From NCBI RefSeq assembly GCF_022179085.1, contig NZ_BPQE01000004.1, positions 124,001 to 188,000 on the forward strand: DNA of 64,000 bases, in the 5' to 3' direction. The notes beneath the pieces were generated by a model that saw only the letters and a list, made by a program, of their open reading frames with translations, searched no databases and was not told where the DNA came from. The stretch is from Methylobacterium aerolatum (GTDB lineage Bacteria; Pseudomonadota; Alphaproteobacteria; Rhizobiales; Beijerinckiaceae). Numbering within the stretch: the first letter of the stretch is position 1; each line of letters starts with the position of its first letter. The position numbers and the translations under genes are program-made. This document shows, piece after piece, positions 28,097 through 36,906 of this stretch.

Positions 28097-28837
28097 TCAG
28101 AACGGCAGCAGGATATCCACCAACTGCTGGCCGTAGCGCGGCTGCTGCACGTCGGTGATCTGGCCCCGGCCTCCGTAGGCGATGCGGGCTTCGGCGATCT
28201 TGGTCGAATCGATGGTGTTGTCGGAGGCGATGTCCTCCGGGCGGACGACGCCGGCCACGATCAGTTCGCGCACCTCGAAGTTGATGCGGATCTCCTGCTT
28301 GCCCTCGATCACGAGGTTGCCGTTCGGCAGCACCTGCGTGACCACGGCGGCGACGTTCGTCGTCACCTGCTCGGCCCGCTGCACCGAGCCCGCGCCGTCG
28401 TTCGACGTGGCCGAGGTGGCGCTGAGCAGCGCGGAGCCGCCGACACCGGCGGCCTTGCCTGCGTCGGTCTGTTCGAGGCCGACGGCGTTCGGCAGGCCGA
28501 AGCTCTCGGTGTTGGCCCGGGACCGCTTGGTCTCGTTGCTGATGTTGGCCTTGTCGGTGACGATGACGTTGACCGTGATCAGGTCGCCGATCTTGGCCGC
28601 GCGCTGGTCCTTGAAGAAGGCGCGGGAGCCCGTCCGCCAGAGGGAGTTCGGCGCGTAGGAGACCGGCTGGACGTCCGGCATCGGCATCCGCACCGGCTTG
28701 TAGCCCGGCTGGGTCGTCGGGTCCTGGATCGCCGACAGGGTCGGCGTCGCGCCGATGTTGGAGAGCCGGTCGGCCGTGTTGCAGGCGCCCAGAGCCAGCG
28801 GCACCACGGCGACGGAGAGGCGGACGAGGAGGCGCAT
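28097..28837 (-). CDS. flgH: Flagellar basal body L-ring protein FlgH
   Basis: 246-aa outer-membrane lipoprotein. The signal peptide ends in the lipobox LGAC. Later motifs GDLITVNVIVTDKANISNET and VEGKQEIRINFEVRELIVAGVVRPEDI are characteristic of FlgH. It builds the L-ring that passes the rod through the outer membrane. It is the last gene of flgF-G-A-H, 35 nt after flgA. flgI (P-ring), often next to flgA/flgH, is not in this cluster. Confidence 0.95.
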   Translation of the reverse strand: MRLLVRLSVAVVPLALGACNTADRLSNIGATPTLSAIQDPTTQPGYKPVRMPMPDVQPVSYAPNSLWRTGSRAFFKDQRAAKIGDLITVNVIVTDKANISNETKRSRANTESFGLPNAVGLEQTDAGKAAGVGGSALLSATSATSNDGAGSVQRAEQVTTNVAAVVTQVLPNGNLVIEGKQEIRINFEVRELIVAGVVRPEDIASDNTIDSTKIAEARIAYGGRGQITDVQQPRYGQQLVDILLPF

Positions 28838-28872
28838 CGGCTCGGAACCCTGACGCAGAGGAAACGGGTGGC

Positions 28873-29976
28873 TCAGCGCGCCAGAGCGTTGGCCTGGAGC
28901 TGGGGCACGCCGTTCGGGCCGACCGACACCTTGCCCGGCCCGACAACCGTGGCTTGCAGCACTTTCTTTGACGCCACGTTAACCACGTTGACGACGGCGC
29001 CCATCCGGCCGCTGTCGTTGGCGAGCCCGCGCATCGACAGGCTGATGCCGGGCGTCGCGTAGACGATGGTCACGGTCTCGCCGCGGGAAACGAGGTCGGG
29101 CGGGGCAGTGTCGCCCTCCCGCAGCACCGTGCCGGCCGAGAGGGGCCGCTGGGCGACCTCGCCGAGGGCCGCCGAGAGGCTCGCCTGCACGTCGCCGCCG
29201 AGGCCGTCGCGCGGGCGCTTCTCCAGGGTCACGTCGCCCTCGCGCAGGGCCTCGCCCCGGTTGAGGTTGCGGGCCAGCACCGCGACCTCGCGCAGCTCCA
29301 CCACCACGCCGGAGACGCGCAGGGAAGCCTGCCGGTCGCCAAGGCTGACGAGGGCCGAGACCCGGTGCGCGCGCGCGTCGTAGACGAGGTCGACGGCGCT
29401 CGCCTGACCCGCGAGGTCGATGGGCGCCAGCATCGAGGGGGCCTCGTTGTCGAGGCGGATCGTCGTCATGGCGGTGTCGAGTCCGTAGCCGGTCTCCAGG
29501 CCGCGCTTCAGGGCGGCCTCGATCTCGGCCGGGCCGACCCGGCGGGCCGCCCGCTGCACGGCGATCTGCACCCGGCCGCCGGTCTCCACCCCCGCGACGC
29601 CGAGCGCCGAGGCGGCCTCGGCGATCCGCCGGGTCTGGATCGTGCCCGTCGAGCCCAGCGCCGGGGCGCGGAAGAGCGGGCGGTCGGAGAGGGCGGGGGG
29701 CGCGTTCTCCACGAGGTCTCCGAGCGTCAGCACGTCGTTGCGTGCGGTGACGTCGCCCCGGAGTCGCGGGGTGGGCGTCGCGGCCATGGCGGGGAGCGCC
29801 ACCGCGCCGAGGATCAGCACGACGGCGAGCGCCAGCACCGCCCGCAGCACCATGCCGGGCGCGGGCGGGGCCACCCGGCGGCGGGTCGGCTGCACGATGG
29901 GCGTGAGCGAGGTCTCGGCCAGGAGGGAGACGGGGAAGGCAACGGGGGTCATGGTGGGGGATCCCGTATCGGCCAT
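28873..29976 (-). CDS. flgA: P-ring assembly chaperone FlgA
   Basis: 367 aa. A hydrophobic segment (AVLALAVVLILGAVALPAMAA at about 46-66) exports the protein to the periplasm. The C-terminal SAF-like domain (RNLNRGEALREGDVTLEKRP, ... LSAGTVLREGD, ... GISLSMRGLANDSGRMGAVVNVVN) is that of FlgA, which helps assemble the FlgI ring. The N-terminal extension before the signal segment is long; later starts are possible. The ATG overlaps the flgG stop (ATGA), so translation is coupled. Confidence 0.92.
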   Translation of the reverse strand: MADTGSPTMTPVAFPVSLLAETSLTPIVQPTRRRVAPPAPGMVLRAVLALAVVLILGAVALPAMAATPTPRLRGDVTARNDVLTLGDLVENAPPALSDRPLFRAPALGSTGTIQTRRIAEAASALGVAGVETGGRVQIAVQRAARRVGPAEIEAALKRGLETGYGLDTAMTTIRLDNEAPSMLAPIDLAGQASAVDLVYDARAHRVSALVSLGDRQASLRVSGVVVELREVAVLARNLNRGEALREGDVTLEKRPRDGLGGDVQASLSAALGEVAQRPLSAGTVLREGDTAPPDLVSRGETVTIVYATPGISLSMRGLANDSGRMGAVVNVVNVASKKVLQATVVGPGKVSVGPNGVPQLQANALAR

Positions 29977-30767
29977 CAGCCGCGGAACATCTGGGAGGTG
30001 GTGGAGAGCATCTGGTCGGCCGCCGTGACGACCTTCGAGTTCATCTCGTAAGCGCGCTGGGCGGCGATGAGCGACGAGATCTCCGTCACCGCGTTCACGT
30101 TGGCCTCCTCCAGGTAGCTCTGCTGGAGGTTGCCGAAGCCCTCCGCGCCGGGGAGCCCGCTGATGGCGGGGCCGGAGGCGGCGGTCTCGACGAACAGGTT
30201 GTCGCCGATCGATTCCAGGCCGACCTTGTTGACGAAGCGCGACATCTGGAACTGGCCGAGCGCCTGGGGCGCGGTCTGGCCCGGCAGCGTCGCCTGCACG
30301 GCGCCGGTGGCGCTGATCGTCACCGAGGTGGCGGTGTTCGGCACGGTGATCGCCGGATCCACGAGGTAGCCGTCCCGGGTGACGAGCTGGCCCGAGGCCG
30401 AGAGATCGAAGGAGCCGTCGCGGGTGTAGGCGGTGCGGCCGTCCGGCATGGTGATGCGGAAGAATCCCTCACCGCGGATCGCGATGTCGTAGTCCTTCTC
30501 CGTCGAAGTCAGGGTGCCCTGGGACATCACCCGGGCCGTGGAGGTGGTCTTCACGCCCGAGCCGAGGGCGAGGCCCGCCGGGAGCTGCGTGTTCTGCTCG
30601 GAGGTGGAGGAGCCGGCCCGGCGCAGGTTCTGGTAGAGCAGATCCTGGAAGTGCACCTGCTGGCGCTTGTATCCGGTGGTCCGCAAGTTGGCGATGTTGT
30701 TCGAGATGACCTGGACGTTCAGTTCCTGGGCCGCCATTCCGGTGGCGGCGGAGTAGAGGGCGCGCAT
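29976..30767 (-). CDS. flgG: Flagellar distal rod protein FlgG
   Basis: 263 aa, close to the standard length for FlgG. It has the N-terminal rod signature (MRALYSAATGMAAQELNVQVISNNIANLRTTGYK) and the C-terminal LEEANVNAVTEISSLIAAQRAYEMNSKVV, which form the coiled D0 domain. It builds the distal rod of the flagellum and is secreted through the flagellar export apparatus. It lies 11 nt after flgF. Confidence 0.97.
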   Translation of the reverse strand: MRALYSAATGMAAQELNVQVISNNIANLRTTGYKRQQVHFQDLLYQNLRRAGSSTSEQNTQLPAGLALGSGVKTTSTARVMSQGTLTSTEKDYDIAIRGEGFFRITMPDGRTAYTRDGSFDLSASGQLVTRDGYLVDPAITVPNTATSVTISATGAVQATLPGQTAPQALGQFQMSRFVNKVGLESIGDNLFVETAASGPAISGLPGAEGFGNLQQSYLEEANVNAVTEISSLIAAQRAYEMNSKVVTAADQMLSTTSQMFRG

Positions 30768-30778
30768 CGGTCGTCCCC

Positions 30779-31522
30779 TCAGGCCACGTTGGCGAGGCGG
30801 GAGATGGCCGTGCCCCGCAGGTCGTCCATGCGGGAGATCACGCTGGAGACCATGGTGTAGGTGCGGTTCACGTCCATCAGGCGGGTCATCTCGAGGACGG
30901 GGCTCACGTTGGAGCGCTCCAGCGCGCCGGGCTCCAGGCGGCCGTCGAGGCCGGCGGGGCGGGCGGGGCTCGTCGAGGAATAGAGGTTGCCGCCGTCGTT
31001 GATCAGCGCGTTCGGGTTGGCGAAGGTCACGAGCTTGATCCGGCCGCGGATGCCGAGGTTGGTGGAGACGGTGCCGTCCGGTCCGATGGCGAGGCCGGTC
31101 TCCTGCGGGTTGACCGTGATCGGCCCGCCCTCCCCCATCACGGGGTAGCCGTCGCTCGTCACGAGCTGGCCGCGGGCATCGACGCTGAGCGCCCCGTTGC
31201 GCGTGTAGCGCTCGGCGCCGCCCTGCGCCCGCACGGCGATGAAGGCCGAGCCCTTCACGGCAACGTCGAGGGGGTTGCCCGTCTGCTCGACCGGCCCCTG
31301 GCCGAGGTTCAGGGTCGTGCCCTGGTCGATCACGTAGGAGAGCCGCCGGTCCGGCGCGGAGAAGCTGTCCGCGCTTGCCACCGGCATCAGGTATTCCTGG
31401 AAGCGGCTCGTGCGGCTCTTGAAGCCGTTGGTCGACATGTTCGCCATGTTGTTGGCGATCACATCGAGTTCGCGCTGGAGGGCGACCTGACTCGAGACGC
31501 CGACGAAGAGGGCATTCTGCAT
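30779..31522 (-). CDS. flgF: Flagellar proximal rod protein FlgF
   Basis: 247 aa from ATG 31522 (MQNALFVGVSSQVALQRELDVIANNMANMSTNGFK). The shared rod motifs and C-terminal MDVNRTYTMVSSVISRMDDLRG mark FlgF. A longer frame to 31582 has no family support. First gene of flgF-G-A-H; its upstream region is shared with the divergent fliL operon and contains the CtrA-type site. Confidence 0.93.
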   Translation of the reverse strand: MQNALFVGVSSQVALQRELDVIANNMANMSTNGFKSRTSRFQEYLMPVASADSFSAPDRRLSYVIDQGTTLNLGQGPVEQTGNPLDVAVKGSAFIAVRAQGGAERYTRNGALSVDARGQLVTSDGYPVMGEGGPITVNPQETGLAIGPDGTVSTNLGIRGRIKLVTFANPNALINDGGNLYSSTSPARPAGLDGRLEPGALERSNVSPVLEMTRLMDVNRTYTMVSSVISRMDDLRGTAISRLANVA

Positions 31523-31663
31523 CGTGAACTCTGGTGCCCACGTGATGTCGGGGCACCGCTTCATCAGCATCGGCCGTGCCACTCCGGACCGGCCGAAATT
31601 CGCGAACAGAGTGAAGCGTTTACCGTATCGATGCCCGCGCCTTGCACCCGTCCCCTTCGGTCC

Positions 31664-31696
31664 GGCGGCAAAGCCGACCCGGCAGGATTTGCCGCC
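31664..31696. promoter_or_regulatory. Inverted repeat in the flgF-fliL divergent region
   Basis: GGCGGCAAA (31664-31672) and TTTGCCGCC (31688-31696), 9-bp arms with a 15-nt spacer. It lies directly beside the CtrA-type site and could be the operator of a flagellar regulator. Symmetry is seen; the binding protein is unknown. Confidence 0.4.
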
Positions 31697-31712
31697 TTAA
31701 CGGGGCGTTAAC
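31697..31712 (+). promoter_or_regulatory. CtrA-type binding site
   Basis: TTAA-CGGGGCG-TTAAC, an exact match to the alphaproteobacterial CtrA consensus TTAA-N7-TTAA(C). It lies 58-73 nt upstream of fliL and in the shared control region of flgF. CtrA controls flagellar genes in many alphaproteobacteria, so the site probably drives or gates this block. Confidence 0.75.
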
Positions 31713-31769
31713 CGCAACCTTCGATAGCTTCCGTATCGCGCCAACAATCTTTCCGAGAGTTCCGGCCCC

Positions 31770-32330
31770 ATGGCCAAGAAGCCGAAGAAGGCGAGCGCCG
31801 GTGAGGGCGAGGGCGGAGCCGCCGACGCTCCCAAGAGCAAGAAGAAGCTCATCATCATCGCGGCCGCCGCCGCCGTCCTCGTCGTCGGCGGGGGCGCCGC
31901 GGGCTTTTTCATGATGAAGGGCAAGCCGGGCGGCGAGAAGGGCGAGGCCGCCCAGGCCGACGCCTCCGGGCACGGCGACGCCCACGGGGGCGGGGCCGGC
32001 CACGCGCCGGGGAAGAAGAGCATCGCCTTCCTCGAACTGCGCGAGATGGTCATCAACCTCAGCCCCGACCCCGGCCAGGAGAAGGGCAAGTACGCCAAGC
32101 TCCGCGTCGCCCTGGAGATGAGGGACGCCAAGGCCGAGGAGGAGGTGAAGCCGCTGGCGCCGCGCATCGAGGACGCGTTGCAGGTCTACATGCGCGAAGT
32201 CCGTTCCGCCGACCTCACCGGCTCCGTGGGCCTCTACCGCCTGCGGGAGGAGTTGCTGCGCCGGGTCAACGTCGCGGTCTACCCGGCCAAGGTCGATGCG
32301 GTGCTATTCAAGGATCTGATCATCCAGTGA
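31770..32330 (+). CDS. fliL: Flagellar basal body-associated protein FliL
   Basis: 186 aa. A Lys-rich N-terminus, one transmembrane helix (LIIIAAAAAVLVVGGGAAGFFMM at about 28-50), a Gly/His-rich linker and a periplasmic domain (FLELREMVINLSPDPGQEKGKYAKLRVALEM...VLFKDLIIQ). FliL surrounds the stators and supports torque. First gene of fliL-fliM-DUF6468-motE, with 7 nt to fliM. Confidence 0.95.
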   Translation: MAKKPKKASAGEGEGGAADAPKSKKKLIIIAAAAAVLVVGGGAAGFFMMKGKPGGEKGEAAQADASGHGDAHGGGAGHAPGKKSIAFLELREMVINLSPDPGQEKGKYAKLRVALEMRDAKAEEEVKPLAPRIEDALQVYMREVRSADLTGSVGLYRLREELLRRVNVAVYPAKVDAVLFKDLIIQ

Positions 32331-32337
32331 GGCGCTG

Positions 32338-33552
32338 ATGGAACCGGAGGATCAAGTCGCGGACGACGACTGGTCGGCGGCTCTGTTGGAGCAGGGCGCC
32401 GAGGGCGGCGACACGTCGCTCGCCGAGGAATGGGGCGCGGCCCTCGCCGAGCAGGGCACCACGCGCAACGCCAGCGACGTCGCCGCCGAATGGGCGACGA
32501 TGATCGAGGACGGGGAGAGCGACCACCTCCCCGAACTCGCCGGCAACGACCGCATCCTCAACCAGGACGAGATCGACGGCGTCCTCGGCTTCTCCATGCG
32601 CGAACTTTCGGCCTCCGGGGCCGGGGGCGTGCGCGCCATCGTCGATTCGGGCGTCGTCCAGTACGAACGCCTGCCGATGCTGGAGATCGTCTTCGACCGG
32701 ATGATCCGGTTGCTGTCGACCTCGCTGCGCAACCTGTTCCAGGACAACGTCGAGGTGACGCTGGACAACATCACCTCGGTGCGCTTCGGCGACTACCTGA
32801 ACGCCATTCCCCTGCCGACGCTGCTCGGCGTGTTCCGCGCGGAGCAGTGGGAGAATTCCGGCCTCGTTACCGTCGACACCAACCTCGCCTACGCGACCTT
32901 CGACCTGCTGCTCGGCGGCAAGCGCGGCGGCACGTCGAGCCGCCTCGACGGCCGGCCCTTCACCGCCATCGAGATGACGCTGGTGCGCCGCCTCGTGGAG
33001 ATCATCCTCGCGGACCTCCAGCTCTCGTTCCAGCCCCTCTCGCCGGTGAACTTCGGCATCGACCGGATCGAGACCAACCCGCGCTTCGCCACCATCACCC
33101 GGCCCGGCAACGCCGCCATCCTCATCGGCCTGCGCCTCGACGTCGATGGGCGCGGCGGGCAGATGCAGATCCTGTTCCCCTACGCCACGCTGGAGCCGAT
33201 CCGCGAACTCCTTACCCAGAGCTTCATGGGCGAGAAGCTCGGGCGCGACCACGTCTGGGAAGGGCACCTCGCCACCGAGATCTGGCAGGCGGACGTGACC
33301 ATGGACGCCGTGCTGCACGAGATGATGCTGCCGCTGAAGCGCGTGATGAGCCTCAAGGTCGGCGACACGCTGATGTTCGACGCCAAGCCCTCCGACCTCG
33401 TCACGGTCCGCTGCGGCGACTGGGCCCTGACCCAGGGGCGGATCGGGCGGGTGGACGGCCACATCGCGGTCCAGGTGACGCGGCCCCTGCGCCAGTCCCG
33501 GACCAGCCTCGTGGCCTACGAGGCCTCCATGAACAACCGCTCCGACGGGTAG
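32338..33552 (+). CDS. fliM: Flagellar motor switch protein FliM
   Basis: 404 aa. An acidic N-terminus is followed by LNQDEIDGVLGF, the middle domain (LPMLEIVFDRMIRLLSTSLRNLF) and the C-terminal SpoA-like domain (GDTLMFDAKPSDLVTVRCGDW). It is the C-ring part that binds CheY-P and reverses rotation. It has a longer than usual N-terminus of about 60 residues. It lies 7 nt after fliL and 6 nt before the next gene. Confidence 0.95.
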   Translation: MEPEDQVADDDWSAALLEQGAEGGDTSLAEEWGAALAEQGTTRNASDVAAEWATMIEDGESDHLPELAGNDRILNQDEIDGVLGFSMRELSASGAGGVRAIVDSGVVQYERLPMLEIVFDRMIRLLSTSLRNLFQDNVEVTLDNITSVRFGDYLNAIPLPTLLGVFRAEQWENSGLVTVDTNLAYATFDLLLGGKRGGTSSRLDGRPFTAIEMTLVRRLVEIILADLQLSFQPLSPVNFGIDRIETNPRFATITRPGNAAILIGLRLDVDGRGGQMQILFPYATLEPIRELLTQSFMGEKLGRDHVWEGHLATEIWQADVTMDAVLHEMMLPLKRVMSLKVGDTLMFDAKPSDLVTVRCGDWALTQGRIGRVDGHIAVQVTRPLRQSRTSLVAYEASMNNRSDG

Positions 33553-33558
33553 GACGCC

Positions 33559-34083
33559 ATGAGTCTCTTCGTCACCGTCTTCGCCGACCTGCTGGTGGCC
33601 GTCCTGCTCGCGGCGACGATCGTCACCTCCCTGCGCCTGTCGAAGCGGATCAGCCAGCTCAAGGGGGACGAGGCGGCCCTCAAGGCGACCATCGGCGACC
33701 TGATGGTGGCCACCAACAACGCCGAGCGGGCCATCCTCGGCCTGCGCACCGCCCTCGACGAGTGCGAGCGCAGCCTGGAGCAGCGCATCCAGGCGGCGGA
33801 GACCTGCTCCGCCACCCTGGCCGGGGGGGTCGAGGCGGGCGAGGGCGTGCTGGCGCGGATCGCCAGCATCGTCTCCGGCGCGCGGGCCGCACCGGCGCCC
33901 CGGGCCACCGACATCCGCCGCGAGCCGGCTTCCCGCTCGTCCTCCGAGGCACCGGCGCACCCCGTGCCGCCGGAGCCGCGCCCCGCCGACGGGCCCAACG
34001 GCGAGCGCCTCGGCGCCGCCGCCGCCGCCGCACTCGCCATGACCGAGCGGGCACTGGCCCGCGTCCGGGCCCGCGCCGCCTGA
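33559..34083 (+). CDS. DUF6468-type flagellar-cluster protein
   Basis: 174 aa. A single N-terminal transmembrane helix (DLLVAVLLAATIVTSLRLS) is followed by a coiled-coil region (ISQLKGDEAALKATIGDLMVATNNAERAI...SLEQRIQAAE) and a disordered Pro-rich tail. Position and layout match the DUF6468 proteins found between fliM and motE in Rhizobiales. Probably a membrane-anchored flagellar factor; mechanism unknown. The stop overlaps the motE start (TGATG). Confidence 0.7.
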   Translation: MSLFVTVFADLLVAVLLAATIVTSLRLSKRISQLKGDEAALKATIGDLMVATNNAERAILGLRTALDECERSLEQRIQAAETCSATLAGGVEAGEGVLARIASIVSGARAAPAPRATDIRREPASRSSSEAPAHPVPPEPRPADGPNGERLGAAAAAALAMTERALARVRARAA

Positions 34084-35051
34084 TGCCCCCGGCCTCCTCC
34101 CCGCCCAAGCCTTCACCCAAGCCGGCCTTGGGGCTGAAGTCGCCCTTGGGGCTGAAGCCGCCCGCCGGGTCCAAGTTGACCCTGGGCTCCGATTCGTCCG
34201 GGAAATCGAAGCCGCCCGTGGCGGCTTCGTCCGCCGGGACGATGGCCCCCGCGGCCAAGGAAGCCAGCGCCCTCGGCCGCTCGCGCCTCAAGCCTCCGCG
34301 GCCCCTCAAGCTGCGCCTCGTGGACGCCGTCGCGCTGTCGGCGGCGGCGCTGCTCGTGCTCAAGGTGCTGACGTGGGCCGGCGCCGGCATCCCCGAGCCG
34401 AGCCTGCCCGCTTTCGCCCGCGCCGTCGCCAAGGCCCGCACCGGCTACGAGTTTCTCGATCCGGAGACGACGGGCTCGGTGGGCACCAAGGAGCCGGCCA
34501 AGGAGAAGGCCGCGTCCCCGGCCGACCGGCCCCCCGAGCCCCGCGAGGCCACTCAACCCCCGGTCGAGGGTCCCTCCCCGAGCGAGAAGGCCCTCTTGGA
34601 AAAGCTCGGGGCGCGGCGGGACGTCCTCAAGCAGCGCAGCGACGAACTCGACCTGCGCGAGAAGATGCTCGACGAGGCGGAGAAGAAGATCGAGACGGGG
34701 ATCGGCGACCTCAAGAAGCAGGAAGACAAGGTCGACGCCGCCGCCAAGGCCAAGGACGAGGCCGAGAAGCAGGGCCTCAAGAGCATCGTCACCATGTACG
34801 AGACCATGAAGCCGAAGGATGCGGCGCGGGTCTTCGACCGGCTCGGCCACGACGTGCTCGTGCCCCTCGTGGTGGCGATGAACCCGCGCAAGATGGCCGA
34901 GATCCTGGCCGTGATGCAGCCGGAGGCCGCCGAGCGCCTCACCGTGGCCCTGGCCAACCGCGCCCGCGGCGCCGCCTCGGCCCAGGCCCAGGCGGCCCCT
35001 GCCCTGCCCCCCGGCGAACTGCCGGCGATCGATCCCGGTCCGGCGCGGTAG
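34083..35051 (+). CDS. motE: MotE-like flagellar protein (MotC chaperone)
   Basis: 322 aa. A Pro/Lys-rich N-terminus with degenerate short repeats (LGLKSPLGLKPP), one transmembrane segment (AVALSAAALLVLKVLTWAGAGI at about 92-113), a coiled coil (RSDELDLREKMLDEAEKKIE) and a C-terminal MgtE-N-like domain (YETMKPKDAARVFDRLGHDVLVPLVVAMNPRKMAEILA). In Sinorhizobium MotE is the periplasmic chaperone of MotC. Last gene of the operon; a REP-like palindrome follows. Confidence 0.8.
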   Translation: MPPASSPPKPSPKPALGLKSPLGLKPPAGSKLTLGSDSSGKSKPPVAASSAGTMAPAAKEASALGRSRLKPPRPLKLRLVDAVALSAAALLVLKVLTWAGAGIPEPSLPAFARAVAKARTGYEFLDPETTGSVGTKEPAKEKAASPADRPPEPREATQPPVEGPSPSEKALLEKLGARRDVLKQRSDELDLREKMLDEAEKKIETGIGDLKKQEDKVDAAAKAKDEAEKQGLKSIVTMYETMKPKDAARVFDRLGHDVLVPLVVAMNPRKMAEILAVMQPEAAERLTVALANRARGAASAQAQAAPALPPGELPAIDPGPAR

Positions 35052-35087
35052 CTCTGCCGTCCACGGGCCGGCCGATACCGCTGCCGG

Positions 35088-35180
35088 CGTCGTTGCGAGC
35101 GGAGCGAAGCAATCCAGGGACGCGCATCGGTCGGACACGGCCCGCTGCCCTGGATTGCTTCACTGCGTTCGCAACGACGA
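35088..35180. repeat. REP-like palindrome, copy 3
   Basis: Same family as at 1889; loop CGGTCGGACACGGCCCGCTG. It lies in the convergent gap between motE and the LRR kinase. The remaining 100 nt or so of the gap contain no gene. Confidence 0.85.
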
Positions 35181-35301
35181 TGGGCAAAGAGTCGCCGTCG
35201 GCGTCCTCCCCGCCTCCCCTCGCACTGCGACCTCCGGCCCTGCGCGGGTTCGCCGAAGCCGGAGCGTCATTGTTTCGCTTCGCCCGCCATGACGGCGGGG
35301 G

Positions 35302-36579
35302 TCAAAGGCCTTCCGCGAGCATCCCCGCCACGTCCCTCATCTCCGGCCGCGCCGCCACCTCCGGCCCGGTGCAGGCGCCTTCGAGGGCGCGCAGGTCCGG
35401 GGACGGCGCGGCGCAGCGGTCGAGGAGTTCGCCGAGGAGGATGCCGAAGGCCCGGGTCTCGATCCGCGCCAGGGCGCGACCGGCCTCGCCCTCCGGCAGG
35501 GTCGAGGCCGCGCCGAAATCGCCGAGCGTCGCCCCGCCGTGCCCGTCCCAGAGGACGTTGTGGCCGTAGACGTCGCCGTGCATCAACCGCCGCCCGTGCA
35601 GGTGGGCGAGGCCCGAGGCGAGGGCGCGGACGAGGGAGAGCAGCGCGTCCGGCGCGATGCGGAGGTCCGGCGCATAGACGTCGCGGCTGCAACTCGCGAG
35701 GCTCGGCGGCCCGGCGAGCACCGTCCAGTCGGGCGGCATCAGCGGCAGGATCAGGCCCGGGATGCCCTCGGGATGGCCGACGAGTTCGCCCTGCGCGCCG
35801 ATCAGGCCGGGATGGCGGCCCGCGGCGAGGCAGGCGGCGATCTCCCGCGCGGGCAGGCCGTCGCTGCCGACCGCCCCCTTGAACAGCTTCACGGCGATTG
35901 CCCCGCCCCGCCACTCGGCCCGGTGGACCCGGCCGGAACTGCCCTCGCCCAGCATCGGACCCACCGTGAGGTCGGACCACGCGACGGGTCGGGCTGCGAC
36001 CGCCTCGGCCGCCGGCTCGGCGGGGTTGCTCGCGTAGGAGATCCAGGCGAGGCGCGGCAGCCGCGTGAGCCAGGGCGGCAGGAACTCCAGCCCGTTGTCG
36101 GCGAAGCGGATCAGTTCGAGGTTTCCGGCGCTCGCCAGGGTCTCCGGGAGCCGGTCCAGGCGGTTGCCGGACAGCATCAGCTTTTGCAACCGGGGCCGCT
36201 CGCCGAGGGCCGCCGGAAGCGAGGCAATGCGGTTGTCGGTCAGCGTCAGCCAGCGCAGGGCGGGCGGCAGGGCGTCGGCCGGCACCTCCGCGATGCCGCA
36301 GCCCCGGAAGCCGACCTGGCTCAGGGCCGGGCAGGCGCCGAGGACCGGCGGCAGGCGCGGGAAGGGTGTGCCCGAGCAGAACAGCACGCGCAGGGACGTG
36401 AGCCGCGCCAGATCGTCCGGCAGGGCATAGGTGCCCCGGCCGAGGTCCAGGACCTCCAGCGTGTCCGCGAGGCCGAAGACCTCCGGCGGGACCTCGCTTA
36501 AGCCGTCCGGCAGGCGGATCTCCCGCGCGCCCGCGCAATCGCCCCGGCGCAGGGCCGCCAGGGTCGAGGCCCGGTCCAT
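35302..36579 (-). CDS. Leucine-rich repeat protein kinase
   Basis: 425 aa. Residues 20-185 are leucine-rich repeats (LEVLDLGRGT, LRWLTLTDNRIASLP, LQKLMLSGNRLDRLP, LELIRFADNGLEFLP). Residues 203-420 form a protein kinase fold: Gly loop GEGSSGRVHRAEW at 211, Lys231 in IAVKLFK, catalytic loop HGDVYGHN with Asp336 and Asn341, and DFG at 354-356. The usual Lys after the catalytic Asp is replaced by Tyr-Gly. There is no transmembrane segment, so it is cytoplasmic. The DUF1192 gene ends 1 nt before its start. Target unknown. Confidence 0.88.
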   Translation of the reverse strand: MDRASTLAALRRGDCAGAREIRLPDGLSEVPPEVFGLADTLEVLDLGRGTYALPDDLARLTSLRVLFCSGTPFPRLPPVLGACPALSQVGFRGCGIAEVPADALPPALRWLTLTDNRIASLPAALGERPRLQKLMLSGNRLDRLPETLASAGNLELIRFADNGLEFLPPWLTRLPRLAWISYASNPAEPAAEAVAARPVAWSDLTVGPMLGEGSSGRVHRAEWRGGAIAVKLFKGAVGSDGLPAREIAACLAAGRHPGLIGAQGELVGHPEGIPGLILPLMPPDWTVLAGPPSLASCSRDVYAPDLRIAPDALLSLVRALASGLAHLHGRRLMHGDVYGHNVLWDGHGGATLGDFGAASTLPEGEAGRALARIETRAFGILLGELLDRCAAPSPDLRALEGACTGPEVAARPEMRDVAGMLAEGL

Positions 36580-36580
36580 C

Positions 36581-36769
36581 TCAGCCGCGCTTGAAGAAGG
36601 CGTCGGCGGAATCCTGCGCGGCGGCCTTGGCGGCGCGGGCGGCCTCGATCCGGGCGATCTCGGCCCGCAGCAGGGCGATCCGCTCGTCGAGGTCCGACAG
36701 GGACAGGGTGTCGAGGGCCTGCCCGATCTCGTGCGTGGCCGGTTTGCGCGGCCGGTCGTCGTCCCACAT
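36581..36769 (-). CDS. DUF1192 small protein
   Basis: 62 aa: acidic N-terminus (MWDDDRPRKPATHEIGQAL) then a coiled coil (LDERIALLRAEIARIEAARAAKAAAQDSADAFFKRG), matching the alphaproteobacterial DUF1192 pattern. ATG 36769 has GAGGA at about 7 nt; ATG 36778 would add three residues. It ends 1 nt before the LRR kinase start. Role unknown. Confidence 0.85.
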   Translation of the reverse strand: MWDDDRPRKPATHEIGQALDTLSLSDLDERIALLRAEIARIEAARAAKAAAQDSADAFFKRG

Positions 36770-36906
36770 CACAGTCATCCTCGCGAGGTCGGTGTGTTTA
36801 GCACGCCGTTCCCGCGGGCGAAGCGAGGCAACCCGGGGCAGCGCTCCGTCCGCACGCGGAGCGGCATCCCCGGATCGCTTCCCGTCGCGCGCGAGGACGG
36901 CGACGC

